From: Corynebacterium sp.
Lineage (GTDB): Bacteria > Actinomycetota > Actinomycetes > Mycobacteriales > Mycobacteriaceae
Reading direction: 5' to 3'
NCBI RefSeq assembly: GCF_022712275.1
Contig: NZ_JALAGU010000010.1
Coordinates: 1 to 39,412, forward strand
DNA: 39,412 nucleotides
Shown here: piece after piece, positions 38,978-39,412 of the stretch
Numbering within the stretch: the first letter of the stretch is position 1
How the letters are laid out: the number at the start of each line of letters is the position of its first letter
Translations under genes and position numbers: made by a program
Notes under the pieces: generated by a model
What the model was told of the DNA's origin: nothing
Seen by the model: the letters and a program-made list of their open reading frames with translations, nothing else
Databases searched by the model: none

Positions 38978-39412
38978 TTACCTCCGCTGGACCACCCACG
39001 GTGCGTCGCCGTGTCCTCCCTGGATGGCGCAGACGGTCGGATGGTCGTTGTGGACCGGCGCCCGGTCCGGGTCCGTGCTCTGCGGCGGGATCCAGTCGAC
39101 GCGGAGTCCGCTGATCCGGGTCGCCGTAGCCAGCCTCACCTTCGCCTCCCGTCTGGTGATGTTGAAGATCCGACTGATGATGCGGGCCCGCCGTGCCGGA
39201 ATGTCCGACATGGCGTCCTCATGGGCGGTGACGAAGGAGGTATCTGCCGGTGGCAGCTTCTCGCGGGACGCCTCCATCCGCTTCGCTGCATGGGTGCGGT
39301 TGTACTGGTTCATCCGGGCCCGCGTGTCCGCGCCGTGCCCGACAACCGCTTCCACCGCAGCAACGAGTGCATCCAGTGCGGTCTGGAGGTCGACCACGCT
39401 GCCGACCGGGGG
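38978..39412 (-). pseudogene. truncated DUF222/13E12-repeat (HNH endonuclease family) fragment, open at window edge
   Basis: At least 144 codons without a stop to the right edge; a GTG at 39397 is a possible start. The helical sequence with ARIISRIFNITRREAKVRLATATRISG resembles the N-terminal DUF222 domain of actinobacterial 13E12/HNH endonuclease-like proteins. The frame ends soon after (GHGDAPWVVQRR), well before any HNH motif, where complete relatives run to several hundred residues. It is probably a remnant, or a short protein with only this segment. Assignment is tentative, because the N-terminus lies outside the window. Confidence 0.4.

Overview
The window is a G+C-rich actinobacterial chromosome segment, almost certainly from a Corynebacterium species (order Mycobacteriales). 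The gene order htrA/pepD - moaB - mscL - 5-formyl-THF cyclo-ligase - galU - moeA-like (glp) - rimJ - glpR/sepX - pmt - rsmI - betP - metG - tatD - rpfB - rsmA - ispE - ABC-F matches the order remembered for Mycobacterium tuberculosis Rv0983-Rv1013 and for C. glutamicum around betP. Many genes have a TANNNT -10 box 6-8 nt before the start codon, which suggests leaderless mRNAs, as is common in this group.

Region 1 (1-15.8 kb) is the conserved backbone. It holds an envelope protease, a mechanosensitive channel, C1 and sugar-nucleotide enzymes, the gephyrin-like protein Glp with its membrane receptor GlpR (corynebacterial divisome), a DoxX protein, a zinc-finger membrane protein, protein O-mannosyltransferase, RsmI, the betaine transporter BetP and methionyl-tRNA synthetase.

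Region 2 (15.86-20.04 kb) is an accessory cassette between metG and tatD, visibly poorer in G+C. It has four tightly packed minus-strand genes: a cyclodipeptide synthase (CDPS), a cytochrome P450, a DHA2-type MFS exporter and an XRE regulator. This looks like a small 2,5-diketopiperazine pathway: CDPS makes a cyclic dipeptide from aminoacyl-tRNAs, P450 tailors it, MFS exports it, XRE regulates. The P450 keeps its heme and ExxR motifs but appears to have lost about 35 residues covering most of the I-helix. Next to it a TPP riboswitch controls tenA (thiamine salvage).

Region 3 (20.8-28.7 kb) returns to backbone: tatD, rpfB, rsmA, an ispE-position gene whose catalytic residues are largely gone, a Uup-like ABC-F protein and a membrane alpha/beta-hydrolase.

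Region 4 (28.7-38.9 kb) is a nearly complete glycine-betaine catabolic island. GbcA/GbcB (Rieske oxygenase and reductase) convert betaine to dimethylglycine, dimethylglycine oxidase gives sarcosine, monomeric sarcosine oxidase gives glycine, and L-serine dehydratase would take glycine-derived serine to pyruvate. A LysR gene is divergent from gbcA. An IclR gene lies between the two oxidases, and a shared GTTGCG-N5-GCAAC-type palindrome sits upstream of both oxidase genes. With BetP in the same window, the organism probably uses betaine as carbon and nitrogen source as well as osmoprotectant. The window ends in a truncated DUF222/13E12-like fragment. No tRNA, rRNA, CRISPR array, transposase or IS was recognised, and no gene-free stretch exceeds 300 bases.
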